From NCBI GenBank assembly GCA_965140405.1, contig OZ223208.1:3038001-3102000 (forward strand): 64,000 nucleotides of DNA. Direction: 5' to 3'. The notes under the pieces were generated by a model that was not told the DNA's origin, made no database searches, and saw only the letters and a list, made by a program, of their open reading frames with translations. The position numbers were made by a program, and so were the translations under genes. This DNA comes from G963556115 sp963666605. Its GTDB lineage: Bacteria > Planctomycetota > SZUA-567. This document shows positions 26,367-34,706 of this stretch, piece by piece (position 1 is the first letter of the stretch; the number at the start of each line of letters is the position of its first letter).

Positions 26367-27812
26367 CTATTTATTGATGCTCTCACTGAACTCGCATACC
26401 TTCTTTACGGCTTTTGAGGCAAACAAAGGTGTAGCCATTGCTCCTGCTCCGGCAACACAGCCACCTTCACATGCCATCACCTCGACAAGGTTACCGTCAC
26501 AAAGTTTTCCTGAAGCGTACATTTCCAGCATCTTCATTGCTTTAAGTGATAATCCATCTATACTCACAGCCTGTACTCCCGCAGTACCTGGCGCATACGC
26601 AGCAACAGCTTCAGCCACCCCGCCAGCGACAGCAAATCCTCGACCTTCTCTACTTGGAGGATTTTCAAGTTCAATCCCTTCAAGTAAACAAATATCTATA
26701 TCATGAGCGACAAAGAAAGTTCCTACCTCTTCAAATGTCAGAACATAGTCGACATACTCATCTTGGAATCCTTCCTGCCTCTTCGCAACACAAGGTCCAA
26801 CAAAGACTGTTACAACATCAGGATTGGCTTCCTTCTCATTCCTTGCTGTATAGTGCATAGGAGTTCTAGTATCAGAGACGTATTTCTTTAGCCCACTGAT
26901 ATGTTTCTCTACAGTCTGAATGTACGCAGGACAGCACGAAGTAGTCATAAATGGTTCACCCGCCTCCATCCGCTCGACAAACTCTTCCGCTTCCTTTATC
27001 GTAGTAATATCAGCACCAGACGCAACCTCTACCACCTTATCGAAACCCAGCTTTAGTAACCCTTCCGCAATCTGTTCTAGCTCTCCTGGAAACTGCCCAG
27101 CTATTGCTGGCGCAATCATTGCGACCACCTCTCGCTCAGATTTTAGTTCTTTAGCTACATCTATCACTTGTGACTTTTCCATGACCGCACCGAATGGACA
27201 AGAACGCATACATCTGCCACAACTTATACACTTATCAAAATCAATCGTTGCTCTGCCAGTCTTATTTTTACTTATTGCATTTACCGGACATGCCTCTTCA
27301 CACGGCACTGACACCTTTGTTACCGCATTGTATGGGCATACATTCTTACACTTACCACAATCTATACACTTATCAGGATCAATAATAGACCGCCCATTCA
27401 CTACAGTTATTGCATCCTTTGGGCAATTCACCATACAAGGTCTAGCGATACAACCTTGGCAAACATCAGTAATATAATAACGATTATTTACACACCCTTT
27501 GCATGCGATATCAAGTACGGTCATCACCGGACCTTCAATACCTTTACGCTCCAAAGTATCAGTAGCATACTCACTAAGGGTCTTACTATCGTCGCAGTCA
27601 TCTTCTGCAGCCCAACCAAGAGCAGCAAGACTTCTCGATCTACATACAGCTCTATCCTTATACAGACAACATCTCACACCTTCAGAAGCTTTTGGATACA
27701 TCAGGTATGGTATCTTATTGATTTCTGACTCAAGCTTACCGTCTTTGAATAACTCTATCAAACGAATAAGGATCTCTCTCTTTATTTTAGTCGCATTATT
27801 TTGACACTGCAT
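26367..27812 (-). CDS. [FeFe] hydrogenase, catalytic type with ferredoxin domains
   Basis: The 481-residue protein couples proton reduction or H2 oxidation to ferredoxin-like donors. An N-terminal helical domain leads to several [4Fe-4S] motifs (CIDCGKCKNVCP near residue 148, CISCGRCMRSCP near residue 195, plus CQGCIARPCMVNCP). The H-cluster motifs are all intact: L1 TSCCPAY near residue 294 with the proton-transfer cysteine, L2 GPCVAKRQE near residue 343, and L3 EVMACEGGC near residue 445. Size and partners fit the HfsB-like, group B enzymes of fermenters. No NADH-binding subunits are present, so ferredoxin is the likely electron partner. GTGAGG precedes the ATG. Maturation genes hydE, hydF and hydG are not in the window. 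Confidence 0.9.
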   Translation of the reverse strand: MQCQNNATKIKREILIRLIELFKDGKLESEINKIPYLMYPKASEGVRCCLYKDRAVCRSRSLAALGWAAEDDCDDSKTLSEYATDTLERKGIEGPVMTVLDIACKGCVNNRYYITDVCQGCIARPCMVNCPKDAITVVNGRSIIDPDKCIDCGKCKNVCPYNAVTKVSVPCEEACPVNAISKNKTGRATIDFDKCISCGRCMRSCPFGAVMEKSQVIDVAKELKSEREVVAMIAPAIAGQFPGELEQIAEGLLKLGFDKVVEVASGADITTIKEAEEFVERMEAGEPFMTTSCCPAYIQTVEKHISGLKKYVSDTRTPMHYTARNEKEANPDVVTVFVGPCVAKRQEGFQDEYVDYVLTFEEVGTFFVAHDIDICLLEGIELENPPSREGRGFAVAGGVAEAVAAYAPGTAGVQAVSIDGLSLKAMKMLEMYASGKLCDGNLVEVMACEGGCVAGAGAMATPLFASKAVKKVCEFSESINK

Positions 27813-27850
27813 ATCAACCTCACTTTATATTGTCTAATGAAGACGAATAG

Positions 27851-28102
27851 TTATTTAATAAATGCTCTCACCTTACAGGCGATACTCGCTACCGTCGCCT
27901 CAGACACAGGAACTCCATTTACAATAGCATACGGAGCTTTACCAAACTCCCTATCCTTGCATAACCCTACACATGATGAAGGCCTTACCTCTACTTGTGC
28001 TTTTTCCTCATCATCTAAAAGATCTACAAACTCTTCGAGTCCAGACCCACCCATTACAAAACAGGTTGTTCCCATACATATCTCAACAATTACCTTTTCC
28101 AT
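27851..28102 (-). CDS. Thioredoxin-fold [2Fe-2S] ferredoxin-like protein
   Basis: The 83-residue protein has the four-cysteine pattern of thioredoxin-like [2Fe-2S] ferredoxins and NuoE C-terminal domains: C-x4-C (CMGTTC near residue 9) and C-x3-C (CVGLC near residue 44). It would carry electrons one at a time between the hydrogenases or to the regulatory protein. TTGGAG precedes the ATG. It sits between the phosphatase and the catalytic hydrogenase in one operon. Confidence 0.85.
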   Translation of the reverse strand: MEKVIVEICMGTTCFVMGGSGLEEFVDLLDDEEKAQVEVRPSSCVGLCKDREFGKAPYAIVNGVPVSEATVASIACKVRAFIK

Positions 28103-28130
28103 AATATCTCCAATTTATAATTTAGCTATT

Positions 28131-29303
28131 TTAAATATACTCAATATCTACTATCTTTAGGTACTTCTTCTCAAGAGCCTTCTTCATGCGCTTGACAATA
28201 TTCCTCCTCATTTCTAAGTCGATAGGAAGGGTCGGATCCTGATGCGCCTCATTAATCTTTGTACCTATTACAAACTTTATCTCATCATTATCCATTAAAA
28301 TATCAATAATTTTACCCGCCGGATCATTCTTTGGATACTCTCTCTTCTCCAGATACTGCACGACCCGTGTTAGAGTCAGAATACCTTCCGTAACAAGTGA
28401 TGCAGACCTCATTTTAGATGCTGGTGGTAGATCATTACCCGCACTATCCATATCAATCTGATTGGTCTCACCCAACTCTCTAGCAACAATTTGAGCAGTA
28501 GTACCACCGCATACTATAGAACAACCTCTATGAGCTTTGAGCATCATAGCGTACTCACCATCACGCTTCTGATCAAATGGCGGCCCGCTAAGCACCAGAG
28601 CCTTTCTAGGTTTTCTAAAGTAAATCACAGCACAGCTAATATCATCTTTGGCAATTCTTTCAGGCCATTTAGCAAGTGCCGCATTACGTACCATTAGAGA
28701 CAGCTCTCTTGCAGATATATCTGGTTTTTCTTCAAGTATACTGAGAATATAATCCCTACACCCTTCAATCTGCCATCCAAACGCATAGTCTCTACTACCT
28801 ATCCCTGCTTGAGAGACCCCATCAGAGCAGATAATAACCCTATCGCCACTTACAGGGGTGAATGAAGCCGCATATATTGCCCTAGCCTCATCTTCACCAC
28901 CAATTCGTTCTCTATCAATAGGAATACTCATACCATTTCTAATCAAGAGGAATGGAGGGTTTCCCTGCTCAACAATACGCGCAGTCTCTTCAAGAATACA
29001 GTCTACTATAGTAAACGTTGAATAACTAATGCGTCTAACCTGACAGATAGGTAGAGAGTCACTCATAATACGGGAGAATTTCATGATATCCCTATTTGCA
29101 GCAGAGAATCTCTGCGCCATTGTTGCTGTCATCGTAGCAAGTATATTTGCTTTGACACCACTACCAAGGCCATCGGCTAGCGTAGCAATAAGCCTGTTCT
29201 CATTATGCAGACGAGTAGACTCAAAAGCATCACCGCAGACATTCTGTCCATTCTTTATCCACTGCGAACACTCTACTTCGACAAAGATCTCTGAATCTTT
29301 CAT
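28131..29303 (-). CDS. PP2C / SpoIIE-type phosphatase linked to sensory hydrogenase
   Basis: The 390-residue protein is a SpoIIE-type metal-dependent Ser/Thr phosphatase: LIATLADGLGSG near residue 38 carries the first metal aspartate, VIICSDGVSQAG near residue 155 the second, and KDDISCAVIYF near residue 218 the third. The last 150 residues form an unrecognised alpha/beta domain. Its ATG overlaps the stop of the preceding sensory hydrogenase (TAATG), so the two are translationally coupled. The pair is known from hfs-type hydrogenase loci of anaerobic Firmicutes, where the phosphatase is presumed to relay the hydrogenase signal. Its phosphoprotein target is unknown here; no kinase or anti-sigma gene is adjacent. 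Confidence 0.85.
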   Translation of the reverse strand: MKDSEIFVEVECSQWIKNGQNVCGDAFESTRLHNENRLIATLADGLGSGVKANILATMTATMAQRFSAANRDIMKFSRIMSDSLPICQVRRISYSTFTIVDCILEETARIVEQGNPPFLLIRNGMSIPIDRERIGGEDEARAIYAASFTPVSGDRVIICSDGVSQAGIGSRDYAFGWQIEGCRDYILSILEEKPDISARELSLMVRNAALAKWPERIAKDDISCAVIYFRKPRKALVLSGPPFDQKRDGEYAMMLKAHRGCSIVCGGTTAQIVARELGETNQIDMDSAGNDLPPASKMRSASLVTEGILTLTRVVQYLEKREYPKNDPAGKIIDILMDNDEIKFVIGTKINEAHQDPTLPIDLEMRRNIVKRMKKALEKKYLKIVDIEYI

Positions 29304-31006
29304 TAATCTTTCTCCGTTACATAGTCATCAGCAATCCTACTCAACAAGATCTCAGTATCTGTAACATGCTCACCAAGTAGACAGGCAATTTCCTGAACCG
29401 TTGTAATGTTTTTCTGAATAACCTCCTTGGCTCTTTTGGCTATCTGCTCACGTTTCAGTTCCTGATTTGTTACGTCTTCAATTACTGCCCCAACGACCTT
29501 ACCTTTTTCAATAACAAATATATTGACATTGAAAAGTTTGTGATCACACTCAAGATGCTCACGTCTAATATCTTCACCAGTTCTAAGGGCAGAAGAAAAG
29601 TACTCGCTGAATGGTAGTATGCTCTCAATCTTTGCACCCTTTAGCCCCGGTATCACTTCGAATGCATTCTCAGTATCTTCACCAAATAACCTAGCGAAAG
29701 AGATATTACTCTCGATGATCTCCATGTCCTCATTTATAATAACTACCCCAGAAGGCATAGAACGTAAAAGTGCATTGGCTTTTTTCTGAGCAAGTCTACG
29801 CATATATGAGACACACATAGATTCCTCCGCCCTATTACTTGAGAGTGCAGTAGCAAAATCTTTACAAGTATTGTATCCGCACCCTCCACAGTTGAGCTCA
29901 TCAGCAGAGGACTCCTTCCCTACTCTCTTCATAGCCGTAGTCATTTCTGCAGGAGACAATACAGTCCCTATCGTCCTTTCACTATGAAATTCCATCTCTA
30001 CAACATTTGAAGCTTCTCTAGTAGTAGAGTTTACACTCACACTCCCAGAGCGATATACATCCAAAATACTCTTCAGACCGGGTTTGCCATCTACCATCCC
30101 AGCTCCACCTAAGCATCCACCAGCACAAGCAAGGGTCTCAATGAATACCGTACCACCAATTGTCTCTTCATCCAAAGTTTCAAGAATAGAGTCTATCTTC
30201 TCAATACCAGAGATACATACCATATCAACTTGCTCACCGACAAGGTACGGCTTCATCGTCTCAATCATTCCGCCTTCAATAGGGTACAATACACCTTCTT
30301 CAGCTGATTTTAATTCATACTCACCCATACCATCAGCATGTATAGCTATTTCAGCGTTTTCCATCCACTTTCTAATCTCCATGAATGTCAGACCGACTCC
30401 TATATAGTCACTACAATTATCAGATTCATTCTTCTTTGCTGTGCACGGACCGATGAAGACGATACTGATATCATTACCAAATTTCTCTTTCATCATATTA
30501 GCAGTAACAACTGCAGGAGAAGCAACAGGGGTAATATTCTTTGCATACTGACCAAAGTGCTGCCTGATATAGTCAACAGCAGCTGGACAAGCACTTGAAA
30601 AGAAGAGACCAGTTTTTTTACTCTTTATTATCTCTGCAGTATACCTTGACACCTCTTGAGCACCGAGCGCTGCTTCGACAACTCCAGCAAATCCCATACC
30701 TTTAAGAGTAGCGATCATGCTGGAGTCACTAACTCCAGGGAACTCTGCCTTCCAACTTGGAGCGATACAGACATAGACATCTTTTCCTTGATCAATCAAT
30801 GCTTTTACTCTTGAAATATCATTACGTATTTTTTTAGCATTTGATGGACAAACAGCAACACACTGCCCACAGGCAATACAGATTTCAGGATCAATAGAGG
30901 CATGAGCGTCTTTTACAACAATCGCCTTTGACGGGCATCTTCTCAAGCATTTATAGCAATCCAAGCATTCTGTTTCTTGGGTATATACTGCAAATCTTCT
31001 ATTCAT
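29303..31006 (-). CDS. Sensory [FeFe] hydrogenase with PAS domain (HydS type)
   Basis: The 567-residue protein begins with two [4Fe-4S] ferredoxin motifs (CLDCYKCLRRCP near residue 15, CIACGQCVAVCP near residue 43). The H-cluster domain follows with L1 SSACPA near residue 137, L2 GPCTAKKNE near residue 187 and L3 ETLACAGGC near residue 290. In L1 the proton-transfer cysteine of TSCCP is alanine, as in the characterised Thermotoga HydS, which has low activity and is thought to be a sensor. A further cluster motif CGGCGYNTC with a later cysteine follows near residue 373, then a PAS domain (about 415-525) and a short helical tail. It probably senses H2 or redox state and signals to the phosphatase encoded next. 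Confidence 0.88.
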   Translation of the reverse strand: MNRRFAVYTQETECLDCYKCLRRCPSKAIVVKDAHASIDPEICIACGQCVAVCPSNAKKIRNDISRVKALIDQGKDVYVCIAPSWKAEFPGVSDSSMIATLKGMGFAGVVEAALGAQEVSRYTAEIIKSKKTGLFFSSACPAAVDYIRQHFGQYAKNITPVASPAVVTANMMKEKFGNDISIVFIGPCTAKKNESDNCSDYIGVGLTFMEIRKWMENAEIAIHADGMGEYELKSAEEGVLYPIEGGMIETMKPYLVGEQVDMVCISGIEKIDSILETLDEETIGGTVFIETLACAGGCLGGAGMVDGKPGLKSILDVYRSGSVSVNSTTREASNVVEMEFHSERTIGTVLSPAEMTTAMKRVGKESSADELNCGGCGYNTCKDFATALSSNRAEESMCVSYMRRLAQKKANALLRSMPSGVVIINEDMEIIESNISFARLFGEDTENAFEVIPGLKGAKIESILPFSEYFSSALRTGEDIRREHLECDHKLFNVNIFVIEKGKVVGAVIEDVTNQELKREQIAKRAKEVIQKNITTVQEIACLLGEHVTDTEILLSRIADDYVTEKD

Positions 31007-31075
31007 ATCATTGATCCTTCTATCTGACTAATACTGTGAAATTGAATAAATATACAAAAGACCCCTAAGTCGTAA

Positions 31076-31369
31076 TTACTGTTTAATCACACCCGATCCT
31101 GTATTTATTCTCTCAGACTTTTTTTTTCCAAAGGTCTCTTCCAGAATATCCCATACCAATTCTTCATCAACATTATGATATTCTTTATCACCTATTGTTA
31201 TATTTGGACCTTCCCCGCACTTACCACAACAGAGGTCACCACGAAAGTCTATTTTATCCTCAAGATTTCTCGCCTTAACAAAGCCGTCTACAACCTCTTT
31301 CACTCTCATATTTCCTCTTGAATAACACGAGCTTCCCATACATATTTTGATTTTAATGGCAGTATCCAT
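31076..31369 (-). CDS. NuoE-like [2Fe-2S] protein, first gene of the hydrogenase operon
   Basis: The 97-residue protein has the same thioredoxin-like [2Fe-2S] pattern as the gene at 27851: CMGSSC near residue 10 and CCGKC near residue 47. Its tail is charged. GGAGAG precedes the ATG. As the first gene of the operon, 69 bases ahead of the sensory hydrogenase, it may deliver electrons to that protein. The two small ferredoxins in one operon differ in sequence, so each may serve one hydrogenase. Confidence 0.85.
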   Translation of the reverse strand: MDTAIKIKICMGSSCYSRGNMRVKEVVDGFVKARNLEDKIDFRGDLCCGKCGEGPNITIGDKEYHNVDEELVWDILEETFGKKKSERINTGSGVIKQ

Positions 31370-31405
31370 ATCTCTCCAATCAGTAAAAATATACTTATTA
31401 CTACA

Positions 31406-31469
31406 CGATTAATAATAACACATTTACGATAGCAGTCAAGTAAAAAGATATTTTTTTACTTATTAATCG
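31406..31469. repeat. Inverted repeat pair CGATTAATAA flanking the hydrogenase promoter
   Basis: The 10-base word at 31406-31415 recurs as its exact complement at 31460-31469. A third copy of its core ATTAATCG is at 31535-31542. Inside the pair there is another hairpin (31438-31446 with 31453-31461). The layout suggests regulator sites around the promoter; no regulator gene is adjacent. The rest of 31370-31721 holds the divergent promoter of the binding-protein gene. Confidence 0.45.
31412..31439 (-). promoter_or_regulatory. Candidate promoter of the hydrogenase operon
   Basis: The minus strand reads TTGACT (31434-31439), a 16-base spacer, then TATTAT (31412-31417), about 45 bases upstream of the first gene's start. 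It lies between two 10-bp inverted copies of CGATTAATAA (31406-31415 and 31460-31469), with the -10 overlapping the first. Confidence 0.6.
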
Positions 31470-31562
31470 CTCCGTATGTTTGCTACGTACCGAATTATCT
31501 GGCAGAATACCGATTAGCTGCGATACTAGTAATAATTAATCGATAAATAATGATCTTATTTG

Positions 31563-31589
31563 TTGACATAATTTAAAATAAAGTATAAT
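31563..31589 (+). promoter_or_regulatory. Candidate promoter of the amino-acid binding-protein gene
   Basis: A perfect TTGACA (31563-31568) and a perfect TATAAT (31584-31589) lie 15 bases apart, about 130 bases upstream of the ATG. The spacer is two bases shorter than ideal. Confidence 0.6.
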
Positions 31590-31721
31590 ATTAGTGCTAC
31601 CATTTGGTAACAAAGCTAGCCCATATTTATGATATTACAATTGACATATAGTTTAAAAAAATTTGCAACAATATTTAACATTTTCCAGAAACACTTTATT
31701 TCAGCCAAAGGAAGAACAATT

Positions 31722-32489
31722 ATGAAATCATCAATTAAGATTCTAACTACAGCGCTACTATTTGCACTAGTATCACTCTTTACCTGCAATGTAAATGCTG
31801 AAGAAAAAACCTACAACGTTGGTACAGAGCCAACATTCCCTCCATTTGAAATGCTCGATAGCGAGACTGGTAAAATAACAGGGTTTGATATAGATTTACT
31901 TACAGCTATCGGCGAAGACCAAGGCTTTAAAATCAATGTTCTTTCTCTAAGTTTTGATGGCCTTATCCCAGCAGTACTTGTAGGCAAGATAGATATGGCT
32001 GCTTCTGGTTTTACAATTACTCCTCAAAGAGCCAAGGTTATAAACTTCTCTACCCCATATATTGATGCTGGGCTAGGTGCAGTAAAACTTGCTAGTGATG
32101 ACAGTATCAAAACACTCGCCGACCTAAAAGACAAGACTGCCGCTGTACAGATCGGTTCAAGTGGTCAAAAGGCAGCTGAAGATCTCAAGGCAGCAGGCAA
32201 GCTAAAGGAAGTTGTAGTAATGGACAACTCATCACTTGCTGTTACCGACCTACTAAGAGGCAGAGTAGATATCGTTATCAATGATATCCCTGTAAATACT
32301 GCTTTTGTAAAAAAGAGCCACAACAAGTTGGAAATGATTGCTGAACCTTTAAATACAGAGCAATACGGTTTTGTTATACCAAAGGCCGACACAGAGCTTC
32401 TTGATAAAGTAAATCAAGGTCTTCAGAATGTACGTGATAACGGCACATATGACAAAATTTATGACAAGTACTTCAATACAGAGAAATAG
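31722..32489 (+). CDS. Polar amino-acid ABC transporter substrate-binding protein (GlnH type)
   Basis: I take the ATG at 31722, seven bases after AAAGGAAG; the longer frame lacks a ribosome site. The 255-residue protein has a signal peptide ending near residue 25 (NVNA) and a type II periplasmic-binding domain (PF00497): VGTEPTFPPFEM, TGKITGFDIDLL and the ligand arginine in FTITPQRAKVINFS. It delivers a polar amino acid, perhaps glutamine, to the permease and ATPase that follow. The exact ligand cannot be read from sequence. A terminator-like hairpin and a second promoter separate it from the permease. Confidence 0.88.
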   Translation: MKSSIKILTTALLFALVSLFTCNVNAEEKTYNVGTEPTFPPFEMLDSETGKITGFDIDLLTAIGEDQGFKINVLSLSFDGLIPAVLVGKIDMAASGFTITPQRAKVINFSTPYIDAGLGAVKLASDDSIKTLADLKDKTAAVQIGSSGQKAAEDLKAAGKLKEVVVMDNSSLAVTDLLRGRVDIVINDIPVNTAFVKKSHNKLEMIAEPLNTEQYGFVIPKADTELLDKVNQGLQNVRDNGTYDKIYDKYFNTEK

Positions 32490-32513
32490 TTCGGCTTAGC
32501 AGTAAGCTTTTTT

Positions 32514-32548
32514 GGCTCAATATCTTATTTTAAGATATTGAGCCTTTT
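32514..32548 (+). terminator. Hairpin between binding protein and permease genes
   Basis: A perfect 14-bp stem (32514-32527 with 32531-32544) is followed by four T. It would end most transcripts after the binding-protein gene. Confidence 0.75.
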
Positions 32549-32565
32549 CATTAATAGTTAATATA

Positions 32566-32593
32566 TTGACAAAGAGTCTTTCACGGTTATTAT
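32566..32593 (+). promoter_or_regulatory. Candidate promoter of the permease-ATPase pair
   Basis: TTGACA (32566-32571), a 16-base spacer and TATTAT (32588-32593) lie just after the hairpin and 50 bases before the permease ATG. Confidence 0.6.
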
Positions 32594-32642
32594 TAACAAC
32601 TTACTATTTTAATTAACATTCAAATATTAACAAAGGTTTCGC

Positions 32643-33389
32643 ATGCCTTCAATTTCAGAAATAGCAAACTTGGTTACAAATTTCTTTACCGAGTTATACA
32701 TAACAATTGTGAATGATTTCATTCCACAGCTCATCCAAGTATTCCCTCAGCTTCTAAAAGGAGCTGTAGTAACAATAGAGGTTACAGTTATTTCTGTACT
32801 CTTTGGAACTATTTTTGGATTGATGTTTGGTCTGCTTAAATTATCAAAAAAATGGTACCTACACTACCCAGCTGTAATATATATTGATATTGTACGTGGC
32901 ACGCCACTACTTCTACAAATATTGATGTGCTACTTCTTACTCCCTCCTGACATCACCTCTGTATTCGGTACAAATAATGCGGCTCTACTCTCTGGTATAA
33001 TTGCCTGTAGTCTTAACTCAGCTGCCTATGTTGCAGAGATAATGAGAGCAGGAATTCAATCTATAGATAGAGGTCAGATGGAGGCAGCACGTTCGCTAGG
33101 ACTGAACAAGACCCAAGCCTACACCAAAATTATCCTTCCGCAAGCTGTAAGACGGGTAATTCCACCGCTTGGTAATGAGGTAATCATACTACTAAAAGAC
33201 AGCTCACTCCTATCGGCAATCGGAGTCACCGAGCTGGTACTTGCAGGAAAGCTATACGCAGCTAGAGAGTTTGCATTCTTCCCTGCTTATATTGGTATTG
33301 CAATAGTATACCTGACAATGACAATCACCATATCACGTGTAATCCACTGGTACGAAAAAAGGCTCGGTATAAATGATAAAAATAACTAA
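32643..33389 (+). CDS. Polar amino-acid ABC transporter permease
   Basis: The 248-residue inner-membrane protein has an N-terminal amphipathic part and about five membrane segments, with the HisM/GlnP signature: KGAVVTIEVTVIS near residue 39 and the EAA loop EAARSLGLNKTQAY near residue 147, which contacts the ATPase. RGTPLLLQI near residue 84 is typical of the polar amino-acid family. It forms the channel for the amino acid. Its 3' end overlaps the ATPase gene by 17 bases, so the two are coupled. Confidence 0.92.
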   Translation: MPSISEIANLVTNFFTELYITIVNDFIPQLIQVFPQLLKGAVVTIEVTVISVLFGTIFGLMFGLLKLSKKWYLHYPAVIYIDIVRGTPLLLQILMCYFLLPPDITSVFGTNNAALLSGIIACSLNSAAYVAEIMRAGIQSIDRGQMEAARSLGLNKTQAYTKIILPQAVRRVIPPLGNEVIILLKDSSLLSAIGVTELVLAGKLYAAREFAFFPAYIGIAIVYLTMTITISRVIHWYEKRLGINDKNN

Positions 33390-34095
33390 ACTACATAAAT
33401 CTTTTGGCCAGCTAGAGGTCTTGAAGGGTGTCGATGCCCACATTTCTGAGAAGGAAGTAGTCTGTGTTATCGGGCCGTCAGGATCTGGTAAGAGCACCTT
33501 CCTCAGATGTATCAACCGCTTGGAAGATCCAACGAGTGGAAGTATCCTTGTAGAAGGTGTCGAAGTCAATGACCCAAAAGTCAATATCAATGCAGTAAGA
33601 AAAGAGGTAGGCATGGTATTCCAACACTTCAACCTCTTTCCACATATGAATGTACTCAAAAATATTGAACTTGCACCTATACTTGTACGAAATCTTAAGA
33701 ATAACGCTGCAAACAAGATTGCTCTCGACCTTTTAAAGCGAGTAGGTCTCAGTGAGAAAGCCCTAGAATATCCAGATAAGCTCTCAGGTGGGCAGAAACA
33801 ACGAGTAGCAATAGCCAGAGCTCTAGCGATGCAACCAAATATCATGCTCTTTGATGAGCCGACATCAGCGCTCGACCCTGAGATGGTATCAGAGGTACTG
33901 GGAGTGATGAAGAGCCTTGCCGAAGAAGGTATGACAATGGTCGTAGTCACCCATGAGATGGGATTTGCCAGAGAGGTTGCAGACAGAGTATTCTTTATGG
34001 ATCACGGAGTGATATTGGAGTCAGGAACACCTGTGGAGATTTTCGACAATCCTCAACACTACCGCACCCAGGAATTCCTAAAAATGGTTCTTTAG
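33373..34095 (+). CDS. Polar amino-acid ABC transporter ATPase (GlnQ type)
   Basis: The 240-residue protein is a complete ABC ATPase: Walker A GPSGSGKST near residue 34, a Q-loop in VGMVFQHFNLFPHM, signature LSGGQKQRVAIARAL near residue 137, Walker B MLFDEPTSALDPE near residue 157 and a switch histidine in VVVTHEMGFA. The motifs match the GlnQ/HisP class. It energises the import of the amino acid bound by the protein at 31722. No clear terminator follows; the converging MarR gene starts 57 bases on. Confidence 0.94.
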   Translation: MIKITKLHKSFGQLEVLKGVDAHISEKEVVCVIGPSGSGKSTFLRCINRLEDPTSGSILVEGVEVNDPKVNINAVRKEVGMVFQHFNLFPHMNVLKNIELAPILVRNLKNNAANKIALDLLKRVGLSEKALEYPDKLSGGQKQRVAIARALAMQPNIMLFDEPTSALDPEMVSEVLGVMKSLAEEGMTMVVVTHEMGFAREVADRVFFMDHGVILESGTPVEIFDNPQHYRTQEFLKMVL

Positions 34096-34151
34096 TCTAC
34101 CGTCTATTCGAGCACTTGCGTCTTCTAGAATTATAACTTTACCTATTTATA

Positions 34152-34622
34152 TTAGATATTGTATCTTTTAGTGGCTTCAGACATATTAAATAAAACCTCG
34201 CGCACAAAGACACTATCGTTTTCATCAAGCATCTCTTCGAGGATTTTTGCCTCCTTTTCTGCTGCCTCACGAATTACTGGATATATTTCTTGCCCCTTGA
34301 CAGTCAACATTATGATCTTTTCACGTTTATCATGGCGACTCGCCCTTCGTTCGACATACCCTTCTTTTTCCAGACGATTTATAAGTTTTGTTATAGTAGC
34401 TTTATTATACCCAAAGAAATCATTGATCTCTGTCTGATTTACACCCTTACCAGCTTGAAATAAAATAAACAATATCTCCATCTGAGACTTATTGATATGA
34501 TATGGCTTCAACTCATTATCTAAAAAGCGCTGGGAAAAACGGTGTAGCATTGAAATACTTCTACCAAATGCACAGCTAATATTCTGCTCCTCATGCAAAC
34601 CTTTTCCCTCTTTTTTAAGCAT
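34152..34622 (-). CDS. MarR-family transcriptional regulator
   Basis: The 156-residue protein has the MarR winged helix: helices at KSQMEILFILFQAGKG, the recognition helix NKATITKLINRLEKEGYVER near residue 73, here shown as NKATITKLINRLEKEGY, and a wing with RRASRHDKREK. MarR proteins are dimeric repressors released by small toxic molecules. It lies 84 bases downstream of a MATE pump gene on the same strand, so it most likely controls that pump. A palindrome over the pump promoter at 36115-36141 is a candidate site. Confidence 0.9.
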   Translation of the reverse strand: MLKKEGKGLHEEQNISCAFGRSISMLHRFSQRFLDNELKPYHINKSQMEILFILFQAGKGVNQTEINDFFGYNKATITKLINRLEKEGYVERRASRHDKREKIIMLTVKGQEIYPVIREAAEKEAKILEEMLDENDSVFVREVLFNMSEATKRYNI

Positions 34623-34706
34623 ACATACCTTTCTAAAGTATTTGTAACAACATAACTGGTAAGATCCCTAGTGTAATATCATCATATAGTAGAGTAAATG
34701 CTATTA

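Noticed and set aside
33333..33950. 205-residue minus-strand frame over the ABC ATPase gene
   Set aside because: It lies wholly across a well-supported ATPase gene and the permease end, with no family motifs.
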